Assembly: GCA_903840385.1 (NCBI GenBank)
Contig: CAIMFT010000034.1
Location: 1 to 47,229, forward strand
Length of the DNA stretch: 47,229 nucleotides
Reading direction: 5' to 3'
From: an uncultured Holophagaceae bacterium
GTDB lineage: Bacteria > Acidobacteriota > Holophagae > Holophagales > Holophagaceae
In this document: piece after piece, positions 6,700-15,443 of the stretch
Layout of the letters: every line of letters begins with the position of its first letter
How positions within the stretch are numbered: the first letter of the stretch is position 1
Made by a program: the position numbers and the translations under genes
The notes under the pieces: generated by a model
Told to the model about the DNA's origin: nothing
What the model saw: only the letters and a program-made list of their open reading frames with translations
Database searches by the model: none

Positions 6700-8388
6700 A
6701 TGGCCGGGGAAACCAACCTCGCAGAACAGATCACCAACGCCTTCCGGGGGATGAGCTCCACCCAGAGGGTCATGGTTGCAGCCATTTCCCTGACAGTGCT
6801 CCTGGCCCTCGGGGGCCTGGGCATCTGGGCTGGGCAAGAGACCAAGGGGGTCCTGGCGGCCAATGTGTCGCCCCAGGAAGCCAGCTCCATCGTGTCCCAG
6901 CTGGACAAGATGCAGGTCCCCTACGAGCTCAGCTCGGACCAGCGGACCATCCTGGTCCCCGAGAGCCGGGTGGGTGCCCTCCGCCTCAAGTTTGCTGGCG
7001 ACGGCCTTCTGACCGGCGACAAGCTCGGCTTCGAGAAGCTGGAGAACGCCGGCCTGGGGACCACCGACTTCTCACAGAAGGTCATCCACCGTCGGGCCAT
7101 GGAGGCCCAGCTGGCCAAGACCATCATGAGCCTGCAGCAGGTGGCGGAAGCCACGGTCCACATCACCCCGCCCAACGACAGTCCCTTCCTGACGGACAAG
7201 GAGGACGCCAAGGCCAGCGTCCTGCTGAAGCTGCGCGGCTCGCGCATCCTGCCCGATGAGAACACCCAGGCCATCGTCAACCTGGTGGCTGCCAGCGTGG
7301 AAGGCCTCAAGCCCGACCAGGTGGTGATCATCGACCAGTACAGCCGCATCCTCAGCCGGACTGGCCGGGACCCCATGGTCGGGGCCAGCGATGCCCAGAA
7401 GAAGGTGGCCCGGGAAGAAGAGGACCACCTGGTGCGCCGAGTCACGGAGCTCCTGGAGCCGGTGGTGGGCATCGGGAAGGTGCGGGCCACGGCCCATGTG
7501 GACCTGGACTTCGACAAGGTCAAGATCAACGAGGAGAAGTTTGACCCCCAGGGTCAGGTGGAGCGCAGCGTCCAGCAGAAGGATGAGAAGGTCCAGAAGC
7601 GGGAGGCCGGCGCCGGCGTCCCGGGCACCGCCAGCAACGTGGCCCCGGCCACGGGGGGCGGCTCCGGAGCGGGCCAGGAATCCAGCGACAAGAAAGAGAC
7701 CACCACCAACTTCGAGATCAGCAAGACCATCCGTGCCATCGATCAGGCCACGGGCGGCATCAAGCGCGTGACCCTGGCGGTGATCGTCGACCACCTCAGC
7801 AGCTGGGAGAAGGACGCCAAGGGCGAGCCCCTGCTGAAGCAGACGCCCCGCACTGCCGACGAGCTCAAGAAGATCAAGGATCAGGTCGCCACGGCGGTCG
7901 GTATCCAGGCCAAGCGAGGCGATGAGCTGACCGTCGAGAACATGGCCTTCGCCACCCTGCTGGTCAACCCCAAGGAGGAGGCCGAGGCCAAGAAGCAGTT
8001 CTGGGTCGACCTGGTGAAGCAGTTCGCCCCCACGCTGATCTACGCCATCCTCGGGCTGGCGGTCTTCTTCATGGTGTTCGTCCCCATGCTGAGGCGCATG
8101 TCTGCCGCCATCAACCGGCCCACCCCCCTGCGGGTGGCCAGTGCCGACGGCGGGGACGCGAGCCCCTTCAGTACCAGCTCTGCGTCCAGCCGCAAGCCCG
8201 TGCAGGTGAAGTCCATGTCCGAGATCGAGGCTGAGATCGAGGCTGAGCTGAACGCCGATGCGGCCTTCAGCGCTCCGGAGGCCCGGCGCCGGGAGCTCAT
8301 CAAGAAGCGCCTGCAGGACGGCTCCCACGAAGATCCGGAGACCATTGCCTCCCTCGTGAGGTCCTGGCTCCTTGAGGAAGGACGGTAG
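6700..8388 (+). CDS. fliF: flagellar MS-ring protein FliF
   Basis: 562 residues. Two membrane segments (about 25-44 and 446-466) enclose a large periplasmic region with the YscJ/FliF ring-building domains. Recognisable stretches include VPYELSSDQRTILVPESRV, TDFSQKVIHRRAMEAQLAKTI and the ATVHITPP strand. The cytoplasmic tail ends in PETIASLVRSWLLEEG, the FliG-binding helix. It forms the inner-membrane ring around the export gate. GAGGA lies six bases upstream of the ATG. Confidence 0.97.
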   Translation: MAGETNLAEQITNAFRGMSSTQRVMVAAISLTVLLALGGLGIWAGQETKGVLAANVSPQEASSIVSQLDKMQVPYELSSDQRTILVPESRVGALRLKFAGDGLLTGDKLGFEKLENAGLGTTDFSQKVIHRRAMEAQLAKTIMSLQQVAEATVHITPPNDSPFLTDKEDAKASVLLKLRGSRILPDENTQAIVNLVAASVEGLKPDQVVIIDQYSRILSRTGRDPMVGASDAQKKVAREEEDHLVRRVTELLEPVVGIGKVRATAHVDLDFDKVKINEEKFDPQGQVERSVQQKDEKVQKREAGAGVPGTASNVAPATGGGSGAGQESSDKKETTTNFEISKTIRAIDQATGGIKRVTLAVIVDHLSSWEKDAKGEPLLKQTPRTADELKKIKDQVATAVGIQAKRGDELTVENMAFATLLVNPKEEAEAKKQFWVDLVKQFAPTLIYAILGLAVFFMVFVPMLRRMSAAINRPTPLRVASADGGDASPFSTSSASSRKPVQVKSMSEIEAEIEAELNADAAFSAPEARRRELIKKRLQDGSHEDPETIASLVRSWLLEEGR

Positions 8389-8391
8389 CCC

Positions 8392-9396
8392 ATGTCAAAG
8401 CTGACTGGCATGCAGAAGGCCGCAGTCCTCATGGTCACCCTGGGGGACGAGACCGCGTCCAACATCTTCAAGTACCTCGAGGAGGACGAGATCCAGTCCA
8501 TCTCTCGGGAGATCGCCATCACCAAGCATGTGCAGCCCGAGGTGGCAGAGGAGGTCATGGAGGAGTTCCACACCATGACCCAGGCCCGCAGCTACATCAG
8601 CCAGGGCGGCATCGAGTACGCCAAGAAGCTGCTCATCAAGTCCGTGGGACCGGAGGTCGCCCGCAAGATCATCGACCGCCTGGTGAAGGCGCTGGAGTCC
8701 AGCGCCGGCTTCACCAGCCTGGAGCGGGCCAACCCCCAGCAGCTGTCCAAGTTCATTCAAAGCGAGCACCCCCAGACCATCGCCCTGATCCTGGCCCACC
8801 TGAATGCCTCCCAGGCGGCTGAGCTCATCTCCAGCCTGCCCGAGGCCCTGCGCAGTGATGTGGCCATGCGCATGGCGAGCCTCCAGGAGATAAGCCCCGA
8901 GGTGGTGCGGCGCATCAGCCTCATCCTGGAGCAGAAGCTGGAGGCCCTGGGCTCCTTCGCCACCGAGGCCTACGGCGGCGTCCGGGCCGTGGCGGAGCTC
9001 TTCAACCGCATGGACCGGAACACCGGCCGGGCCGTGCTGGAGAAGATCGAGACCGAGAACCCCCAGCTGGCGGCCAGCATCCGCGACCTGATGTTCGTCT
9101 TCGACGACATCCTGCTCATCGACGACAACGGCATCGCCGAGATCCTCAAGCGGGCCGACAAGAAGACCCTGACCATCGCCCTCAAGGGCACCAGCGAAGA
9201 GCTGCAGAACCAGTTCTACCGCAACATGTCCAGCCGCGCCGTGGAGCTCATGAAGGAAGAGATGGAGTTCATGGGCCCGGTGAAGCTGAAGGACGTGGAG
9301 AAGTCCCAGCACGAGGTGGTGGAGATCGTGCGCCAGCTTGAGGAGGAAGGGGTGATCAGCATCGGCGGCGGTGGAGGCGAGGACTATGTCAGCTGA
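8392..9396 (+). CDS. fliG: flagellar motor switch protein FliG
   Basis: 334 residues, typical length. It has the N-terminal FliF-binding domain (MQKAAVLMVTLGDETAS), the middle-domain signature SEHPQTIALILAHL (about 122-135), and a C-terminal torque-helix domain (FDDILLIDDNGIAEILKR) with the usual charged residues facing MotA. Starts three bases after the fliF stop, with its ribosome site (GGAAGGA) inside the fliF end. It couples the rotor to the stator and carries the switch complex. Confidence 0.97.
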   Translation: MSKLTGMQKAAVLMVTLGDETASNIFKYLEEDEIQSISREIAITKHVQPEVAEEVMEEFHTMTQARSYISQGGIEYAKKLLIKSVGPEVARKIIDRLVKALESSAGFTSLERANPQQLSKFIQSEHPQTIALILAHLNASQAAELISSLPEALRSDVAMRMASLQEISPEVVRRISLILEQKLEALGSFATEAYGGVRAVAELFNRMDRNTGRAVLEKIETENPQLAASIRDLMFVFDDILLIDDNGIAEILKRADKKTLTIALKGTSEELQNQFYRNMSSRAVELMKEEMEFMGPVKLKDVEKSQHEVVEIVRQLEEEGVISIGGGGGEDYVS

Positions 9397-9414
9397 GTCG
9401 CCCGAGGCCCGCCC

Positions 9415-10143
9415 ATGAGCCGCCGGGGCTTCATCCGGGCGGAGGACCTCCAGGACCAACAGCTGGAGGCCTTTCCCTACTTTCCGGTGGACGCCACCCA
9501 GCCCCATGCCTCCTATGAAGAGGGCATGGGCTCCGTGGCTTCTGACCTGGGGGATGACTTCACCAGTGTGCCCCTGGAGCAGCGCATCATCGAGCGCCTG
9601 CAGGAGGCCGAGCGCCAGGCCCAGGAGATTGCCCGCCAGGCCTTTGAGGAGGGTTTTGCCGCAGGCGAGGCGGAGGGCCGCGCCTTCGGCGAGAGCACCT
9701 ACCACACCTACATCCAGCGGCTGGAGACCCACCTTGGGGAGCTTGCGGAGGCCTCTGTGACCCTGAAGTCGGCCCTGGACGAGGAGCTGGTGGCCCTTGC
9801 CCTGGCCGTGGGTGAGCACCTGGCCATCCAGCAGATCCAGGCCTCCCCGGAGGCCGTGCTGGCCCTGCTGGAGCGCACACTGGAAGACCTGCCCTTCCCC
9901 CTTCCCCGGGGTCGCCGGGATGGGGAGATGCCCGTGCAGGTCCTCCTCAACCCGGCGGACCTGGAGCAGCTGGGCGAGCTCTTCCCGGCCCACCCCGGCC
10001 TGACCCTGGTGCCGGACCCGGCCCTGTCCCGGGGCAGCCTCCGGATCGAGGCCCCCCAGGGCATTCTCAACGGCACCCTGGAGCGCCGCCGGGAGCACCT
10101 GATGTTGCTCCTCCAGCGCATGGCTGACGAGGACGCCCCGTGA
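9415..10143 (+). CDS. fliH: flagellar assembly protein FliH
   Basis: 242 residues in the fliG-fliH-fliI order, with the FliH/HrpE-like layout. A variable acidic N-terminus is followed by a helical region with GxxxG-type repeats (ARQAFEEGFAAGEAEGRAFGEST) and a C-terminal domain (ALAVGEHLAIQQI ... RGSLRIEAPQGILNGTLERR). FliH is the peripheral stalk that holds and inhibits the FliI ATPase at the export gate. Its stop overlaps the fliI GTG start by three bases. Confidence 0.92.
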   Translation: MSRRGFIRAEDLQDQQLEAFPYFPVDATQPHASYEEGMGSVASDLGDDFTSVPLEQRIIERLQEAERQAQEIARQAFEEGFAAGEAEGRAFGESTYHTYIQRLETHLGELAEASVTLKSALDEELVALALAVGEHLAIQQIQASPEAVLALLERTLEDLPFPLPRGRRDGEMPVQVLLNPADLEQLGELFPAHPGLTLVPDPALSRGSLRIEAPQGILNGTLERRREHLMLLLQRMADEDAP

Positions 10144-11501
10144 GCCCCCTGCCCACCCCCTCTGCCCTTGCGGCCCGCCTCCAGGGACTGCCGAAGGGGG
10201 ACTGGATGGGCCGGGTCTCCAAGGTCGTCGGCCTGGTGGTGGAGTCCACGGGGCCCGACTGCTCCGTGGGGGAGCAGATGCTCATCCACGCCACGGACAG
10301 CCAGGGCCAGCCCCGCCTGGTCCATGCGGAGGTGGTGGGGTTCTCCGGCCAGCGGGTGCTGCTGATGCCCATCGAGGAGACCGAAGGCATCCGCCCCGGC
10401 CTGGCGGTGGAGGCCACGGGCCACCAGTCCCAACTGCCTCTGGCCGAGGCCCTGCTCGGCCGCGTCATCGACCCGCTGGGCCGCCCCCTGGATGGCGGGC
10501 CGCCAGTGGTTCCCACGGACTTCCTGCCCATCCAGGGGCCGCCGCCGAACCCCATGCGCCGCAAGCGCATCGACGGCATCCTCTCCACCGGCGTGCGGGC
10601 CATCGACGGCCTGCTCACCCTCGGCAAGGGCCAGCGGGTGGGCATCTTCTCGGGCTCCGGCGTGGGCAAGTCCACCCTCATGGGCATGGTGGCCCGCAAC
10701 ACCTCGGCCGAGGTGAATGTCATCACCCTGGTGGGTGAGCGGGGCCGTGAGCTGCGGGAGTTCATCGAGAACGACCTGGGCCCCGAAGGCCTCCGCCGCA
10801 GCGTGGTGGTGGTCTCCACCGGCGATCAGTCGCCCCTGCTCCGCCTGCGCTGTGCCATGGCCGGGACCACGGTGGCCGAGTACTTCATGCGCCAGGGCAA
10901 GGATGTCCTGCTGATGATGGACAGTGTCACCCGCTTCGCCATGGCCCAGCGCGAGGTGGGCCTCAGCGCCGGCGAGCCCCCCAGCTCCCGGGGGTACACA
11001 CCGTCGGTCTTCGCCCTGCTGCCCCGCCTCATGGAGCGGGCTGGGACCTTCGAGGGCATGGGCTCCATCACGGGCATCTACACGGTGCTGGTGGAGGGGG
11101 ACGACATGAACGAGCCCATCAGCGACGCCGTGCGCGGCATCCTCGACGGCCATGTGGTGCTGTCCCGGAAGCTGGCCTCCAAGAATCACTTCCCGGCCAT
11201 CGATGTGCTGCCCAGCCTGTCCCGCCTCTTCAGCGCCCTGGCGCCGCCGGAGCAGAAGCAGCTGGCCAGCAAGATCCGGGACCTCCTGGCCACCTATCAG
11301 GATGCGGAGGACCTGATCCAGATCGGCGCCTACACCAAGGGCTCCAGCTCTGCCATTGACCAGGCCATCCAGTTCCAGGGAGCGATCCAGTCGTTTCTCC
11401 GCCAGGCCACCGCCGAGTCCTCCGACCACCGGCAGGCCATGCTGGGCATGGGTCAGATCTTCGGCATTGACCTCGCACCCTTCATGAAGGCGCCCGCCTG
11501 A
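10140..11501 (+). CDS. fliI: flagellum-specific export ATPase FliI
   Basis: 453 residues starting with GTG at 10140, inside the overlap with fliH. Walker A is GSGVGKST (about 171-178) and Walker B VLLMMDS near 257. The F1-beta/FliI signatures RAIDGLLTLGKGQRVGIFSG and SSRGYTPSVFALLPRLMER are present. It is the hexameric ATPase at the base of the flagellar type III export apparatus, feeding rod, hook and filament subunits into the gate. The stop overlaps the fliJ start by one base. Confidence 0.97.
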   Translation: MSPLPTPSALAARLQGLPKGDWMGRVSKVVGLVVESTGPDCSVGEQMLIHATDSQGQPRLVHAEVVGFSGQRVLLMPIEETEGIRPGLAVEATGHQSQLPLAEALLGRVIDPLGRPLDGGPPVVPTDFLPIQGPPPNPMRRKRIDGILSTGVRAIDGLLTLGKGQRVGIFSGSGVGKSTLMGMVARNTSAEVNVITLVGERGRELREFIENDLGPEGLRRSVVVVSTGDQSPLLRLRCAMAGTTVAEYFMRQGKDVLLMMDSVTRFAMAQREVGLSAGEPPSSRGYTPSVFALLPRLMERAGTFEGMGSITGIYTVLVEGDDMNEPISDAVRGILDGHVVLSRKLASKNHFPAIDVLPSLSRLFSALAPPEQKQLASKIRDLLATYQDAEDLIQIGAYTKGSSSAIDQAIQFQGAIQSFLRQATAESSDHRQAMLGMGQIFGIDLAPFMKAPA

Positions 11502-11950
11502 TGGCCGCCCGGTTCCGCTTCCGCCTGGAGCCCCTGCGCAAGCTGCGGGAGGCGGTGGAGCGTGAGGCCCAGCGCGCCCTGGGCCGGGCCCTGGAGGCTG
11601 AGCGGGAGGTCCGCCGCCTCATCGATGACCTGGCCCAGCAGCGCAATGCCCTCTTCGAGTCCCGCCGCATGCTCCCCGGCCAGGTCATGGACCTGGACAT
11701 GTGGCGGGCCGGAGGACGCTTCCTGGAGGTCCTGGAGCGCCGCCAGATCGCGGCCTACGAAGAGCTGCGGACAGCCGCTGCCCAAGTGGCCGCAGCCAGG
11801 GAGAGCCTGGTCCTCGCCCACCGGGATCACCTCATGCTCGTCCGGCTCAAGGAGCGGCGAGCCCTGCTCCACGACCGGGAGCAGGCCCTCCGGGAAGCCC
11901 TCGAAATGGATGACCTTGCCATCCTCCGGCACCACCGTCCCACCGCCTAG
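11501..11950 (+). CDS. fliJ: flagellar export chaperone FliJ
   Basis: 149 residues, almost entirely charged alpha-helix (two long coiled-coil arms). It begins FRFRLEPLRKLREAVEREAQRALG, the usual FliJ opening, and sits directly after fliI. FliJ inserts into the FliI ring like the gamma subunit of F1 and helps deliver export substrates. Sequence identity within the family is low, so the call rests on helical layout, length and gene order. Confidence 0.9.
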   Translation: MAARFRFRLEPLRKLREAVEREAQRALGRALEAEREVRRLIDDLAQQRNALFESRRMLPGQVMDLDMWRAGGRFLEVLERRQIAAYEELRTAAAQVAAARESLVLAHRDHLMLVRLKERRALLHDREQALREALEMDDLAILRHHRPTA

Positions 11951-11958
11951 GAGCTCCC

Positions 11959-12504
11959 ATGAACCCCCGCTACCTCCTCTGGATTGCTGCTCCCATGGTG
12001 CTCTCCGTGGGCGTGATCTGGCTGTCGGCCCAGGAGCCCAAGGGCGAGACCAAGGGGGCCATCGCCGAGGGTGTGCGGGTCGCCGAGCTGGCCTCGCAGC
12101 TCCAGAACCGGGAGAAGGCCCTCACCCAGCGGGAGCTGGACCTCAAGCAGCTGGAGCAGCGCCTGAACACCCTGCAGGCCACCCTGGACCGGGAGCGTGC
12201 GGAGCTGGCCACCCGGGAAAAGACCGTGCAGGACGCTCTCGCAAAAGTAGAGAACCTCAAGGTCAGGCCCGCCATCGATCCCCAGATCATCCGCACCTAC
12301 GAGGCCATGGATCCCACTGCGGGTGCCCAGGCCGTCAAGGAACTCGCCGGGCAGAACATGGAAGTGGCCGTGGCCCTGCTGGCCGGAATGGCCCCCAAGA
12401 AGGCTGGCAAGCTCATGGACCAGCTGGCCCCGCTGGACGCCAAGTTGGCGGGCCGCCTCACCGAGAAGGTGGGCATGTCCCGGCCCAAGGATCCCGCCAG
12501 CTGA
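11959..12504 (+). CDS. MotE/FliK-region membrane-anchored coiled-coil protein with MgtE-N-like domain
   Basis: 181 residues: an N-terminal membrane segment (about 4-24), a long coiled coil (about 38-98, rich in QLQNREKALTQRELDLKQLE), and a small C-terminal helical domain (TYEAMDPTAGAQAVKEL ... MAPKKAGKLMDQLAPLDAKLAGRLTEKV) of the MgtE N-terminal type. This architecture and the place between fliJ and fliK match MotE-like proteins, periplasmic chaperones of the stator/motor disc in several phyla. GGAG lies five bases before the start. The precise partner here is inferred. Confidence 0.75.
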   Translation: MNPRYLLWIAAPMVLSVGVIWLSAQEPKGETKGAIAEGVRVAELASQLQNREKALTQRELDLKQLEQRLNTLQATLDRERAELATREKTVQDALAKVENLKVRPAIDPQIIRTYEAMDPTAGAQAVKELAGQNMEVAVALLAGMAPKKAGKLMDQLAPLDAKLAGRLTEKVGMSRPKDPAS

Positions 12505-12525
12505 CCCTTTTCTGCCTAACGGACT

Positions 12526-12541
12526 CGGCACAATCCTGGCG
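12526..12541 (+). promoter_or_regulatory. second sigma-54-type site, upstream of fliK
   Basis: CGGCACAATCCTGGCG keeps the invariant GG (12527-12528) and GC (12539-12540) ten bases apart and shares CGGCAC with the flgB site. It sits in the only sizeable gap in this part of the operon, about 40 bases before fliK. An internal promoter for fliK-flgD-flgE is therefore plausible. Confidence 0.5.
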
Positions 12542-12579
12542 CAGGGAAACCATCCGGATGAACCGGAGGCGAGGTTTCC

Positions 12580-14706
12580 ATGGCAACAGCCAGTCCATCT
12601 CCCCTGCTGGCGGCCTTTGACCGGCCCCTGGCGGAGCGGCTGGAGGCCAAGGGGCCCGAAGCCTCTGCGGGCGAGTTTGCCGGCCTGATGGGGCAGCTGG
12701 TCGCTCCCACGGCGCCTGTCAAGCCGACAGAGGCCCCACCCAGCGCCAAGCACCTCCGGAGCAGAGGACCGAAGGCCTCGGTCCAGGAGCCCCAGGCTGA
12801 AGCCCGAGCCACCGCCCAGAAGCTCCCCGAGGGGTCCCCACCGCCAGCCCCCGCCCCCGGGGTCGCTGCCAGCGGTCCGGCAGGTGCCGCAGCCCCAGCG
12901 GCACTGACCCAGGCGGCCGCACCGACGGTGCCGGAGCAGCCTGCGCAGGGTCCTGAGGCCCCGCCCAGCCCGCTGGCCACCCCCTCTGCAGCCCCTTCCG
13001 CAGCGCTGGTGTCGCCGCCGGCAGCCGAGGCCCCAGCACCGTTGCCCCCGGCGCCGGTGGCGCTCCTCCCGCTGGACTTCAGCGCAGTGCTGGTACCAGT
13101 CCCTGCGCCGGTAGAGCTCCAGGCGACCGGGACCGCTGCGGCGGCAGCACCCACGCCGTCCACCTCCCTTGCGCCCATTGCGGCCCCCACCCTTCCGGCC
13201 CTGCAGCCCCAGGCGACCACCCCCAGCGTTCCCCAGGCGCCCCAGCTGGAACGACTGAGTTCTGCGCCCAAGGATCCTGCTGGTCCTGAAGCCCCTTTGA
13301 GCGCCGGCCCCAGCCACGTCCCAGCCGCACCCTCCCCTGCACCCGCCAGCCTCCAGCAGGCAGCCTCGGTGCCCTTCGGCAGCCAGCCCAATGGGCCGGG
13401 ACCTGTGGCAGGCCCGACGCTCCTTACGCAGCCCCAGGGACCCTCGGCCGCTGGCCCGGTCTTCGCCAGCCGGCGCCCCTCCATCCTGCCCAGCGCCCCT
13501 GAGCCCCAGGCTCCAGGTGTGGTGGGAACCATGAACACACCCACCCTCACCGCCCATCCAGCAGAAGCAGCCCTGCCCCACCCTCTCCTGCAGCTGCCTG
13601 CGACCCTGATCGTCGCCAGCACAGCGCCGCTGACCACCAGCATCCCAACCGGGCCACAGGCCTGGAGTGAGCCATCAGCTGGGCGTCCGGTCGCCCTTCG
13701 TCCCGGGTCTCTGGGACTCCCCCAGGCCCAGGCACCACCTGCACCGGCCCTGCCCATCCCGAGCCTCCTGCCCACCGCAGTCCCTGCCCCAGCAGCGGCC
13801 GAGGGAATCGCCGCACCAGCTGGCGCGCTCCCCTCGGAACCCATTGCCGTGACCCTGCCTCAGGACCTGAAGCCGCCCCCTGCCCTCACCACACCCCAGG
13901 CAGACCTTGCCGAACCCTCGGCCCGGTTGAAGGCCACCCTCGCAGCGGAGCCCGCCCTCCGAGCAGCTGATGCTGCGGCCAGTGAGGAGCCTCTACCTGA
14001 CCTCAAGCCCACAAGTGGCACCAGCCTGCATGGGGCGCGGCAGGAACCGCTGCCCTCACCTGGGTCGACCCCAGTGCCCACGCCTCAAGCGGCCCTGGAA
14101 TCGGCCTTGAGCGCACAGGCCGGCAGCCCCACTCAGGGAGCTCCAGCTCTGGCAGAACGGCCCGAGCAGAAGTCCGCCAAGGTCGGCCCCTCCGCTCCCG
14201 CCCATGCCCAGGATGGCTCACCCCTTGCGGCGCTGTCCGCCCGGCCACCGGTGGCAGAAGCCCAGGCGCCTGTGGGCCAGGTGCCCACTGCTCCTGCTGC
14301 ACCGCCTTCTGCACCCGCCCTGCAGCTGGAAGGGGGCGTGAAGTGGATGCTGAAGGGGGGGGCCCAGGAGGCCCAGCTTCAGCTCCACCCGGAGTCCCTC
14401 GGGCAGGTAACCATTCACCTGAAGGTGGAGGGCGGCGAGGTCCATGTCCGCCTCTGGGTCACGGACCCCACCTCCATGCAGGCCGTGCGGGAGGGGCAGG
14501 AGCACCTCGGCGTTTCGCTCAAGGAGCAGGGACTCCAGCTGGGCAGTTTTGATCTCCAGCAGGGCCACCGGCCCCACCAGGAAGCCCCGGTCGCCCCGGT
14601 GGTCCGCGAACCGCTCCTGCCCGAGCGCAGCAGCACCCGGCAAGAAGCACCAGTCATCGCCCGGCCAGCCATCCTAAACCCGCACCACGTCGAGCTCTAC
14701 GCCTGA
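12580..14706 (+). CDS. fliK: flagellar hook-length control protein FliK, long Ala/Pro-rich form
   Basis: 708 residues. About 570 N-terminal residues are low-complexity Ala/Pro/Leu with few charges. The C-terminal domain (about 585-665) is the Flg_hook fold, recognisable from EAQLQLHPESLGQVTIHLKV and GEVHVRLWVTDPTSMQAVREG. FliK is exported during hook growth, measures hook length with its extended N-terminus and switches the export gate from hook to filament substrates. At 708 residues it is much longer than the ~400 of enterobacterial FliK. GGAGG lies nine bases upstream of the start. Confidence 0.92.
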   Translation: MATASPSPLLAAFDRPLAERLEAKGPEASAGEFAGLMGQLVAPTAPVKPTEAPPSAKHLRSRGPKASVQEPQAEARATAQKLPEGSPPPAPAPGVAASGPAGAAAPAALTQAAAPTVPEQPAQGPEAPPSPLATPSAAPSAALVSPPAAEAPAPLPPAPVALLPLDFSAVLVPVPAPVELQATGTAAAAAPTPSTSLAPIAAPTLPALQPQATTPSVPQAPQLERLSSAPKDPAGPEAPLSAGPSHVPAAPSPAPASLQQAASVPFGSQPNGPGPVAGPTLLTQPQGPSAAGPVFASRRPSILPSAPEPQAPGVVGTMNTPTLTAHPAEAALPHPLLQLPATLIVASTAPLTTSIPTGPQAWSEPSAGRPVALRPGSLGLPQAQAPPAPALPIPSLLPTAVPAPAAAEGIAAPAGALPSEPIAVTLPQDLKPPPALTTPQADLAEPSARLKATLAAEPALRAADAAASEEPLPDLKPTSGTSLHGARQEPLPSPGSTPVPTPQAALESALSAQAGSPTQGAPALAERPEQKSAKVGPSAPAHAQDGSPLAALSARPPVAEAQAPVGQVPTAPAAPPSAPALQLEGGVKWMLKGGAQEAQLQLHPESLGQVTIHLKVEGGEVHVRLWVTDPTSMQAVREGQEHLGVSLKEQGLQLGSFDLQQGHRPHQEAPVAPVVREPLLPERSSTRQEAPVIARPAILNPHHVELYA

Positions 14707-14707
14707 T

Positions 14708-14722
14708 CGGCACGCTTCCTGA
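14708..14722 (+). promoter_or_regulatory. degenerate sigma-54-like site before flgD
   Basis: CGGCACGCTTCCTGA shares CGGCAC with the flgB and fliK sites and has the same spacing, but the -12 GC is GA. It lies 26 bases before flgD, which is close for a sigma-54 start. Reported only because it is the third CGGCAC site in the operon. Confidence 0.2.
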
Positions 14723-14747
14723 TTGACTCATTGCCACGGAGGTCCCC

Positions 14748-15413
14748 ATGGAGACCGGAATGATCACCTCGGCGACGACAGCCAGTTCGTCCGCCAGCAC
14801 TTCAATCGCCAAGAACGCCCTGGACAAGGACAGCTTCCTCAAGCTGCTGGTGGCCCAGCTGAAGAACCAGGATCCGACCTCTTCCACCAGCCAGGATCCC
14901 AACCAGATGGTTCAGCAGATGACCAGCTTCTCCAGCCTCGAGCAGGCGCAGCAGACCAACACGCTGCTCCAGGGGCTGCAGACCCAGAACCTGGGACTGT
15001 TCCAGGCCCAGGCCGCTTCGATGGTCGGCAAGACGGTGGAGGTGGACGGGACAGGTTTCAACCTGCAGACCGGCAAGGCCTCCATGAACATCTACATGAA
15101 CTCCCCAGCGAACGTCACCTTGACCGTGAAGGATGCCAGCGGGAACACCGTGGCGACGATCCCCCGCGGCCAGCTGGCGGCCGGCAAGTCCGTGGTCGCC
15201 TGGGACGGCAAGGACAGCAATGGCAATCAGCTGGCCGACGGCGCCTACTCGGTGAGCGTCAGCGCCACGGGCGCGAACGGCACGGCGGTGCCCTTCCAGA
15301 CGAGCCTGATCATGAAGGTCGACTCGGTGGCCTTCTCCAGCGGCGGCACCATCTCTCTCACCTCGGGTACCAACACCTTCCTCATGTCCAAGGTTCTCGG
15401 CATCGTTGCCTGA
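14748..15413 (+). CDS. flgD: flagellar hook assembly scaffold FlgD
   Basis: 221 residues. The N-terminal FlgD signature DSFLKLLVAQLKNQDPTSST with NQMVQQMTSFSSLEQ lies at about 28-65. A C-terminal FlgD Ig-like/Tudor region with DASGNTVATI and VVAWDGKDSNGNQLADGAYS follows. FlgD caps the growing hook and is displaced on completion. GGAGG precedes the ATG by five bases. It sits between fliK and flgE, the usual order. Confidence 0.96.
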   Translation: METGMITSATTASSSASTSIAKNALDKDSFLKLLVAQLKNQDPTSSTSQDPNQMVQQMTSFSSLEQAQQTNTLLQGLQTQNLGLFQAQAASMVGKTVEVDGTGFNLQTGKASMNIYMNSPANVTLTVKDASGNTVATIPRGQLAAGKSVVAWDGKDSNGNQLADGAYSVSVSATGANGTAVPFQTSLIMKVDSVAFSSGGTISLTSGTNTFLMSKVLGIVA

Positions 15414-15443
15414 TTCGAACCGCCCCTCAACCAAGGAGCCCCA

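Noticed and set aside
8395..11429. Long minus-strand open frames opposite fliG, fliH and fliI
   Set aside because: They mirror codon bias of the flagellar genes and encode Leu/Gly/His-rich nonsense without start sites or motifs.
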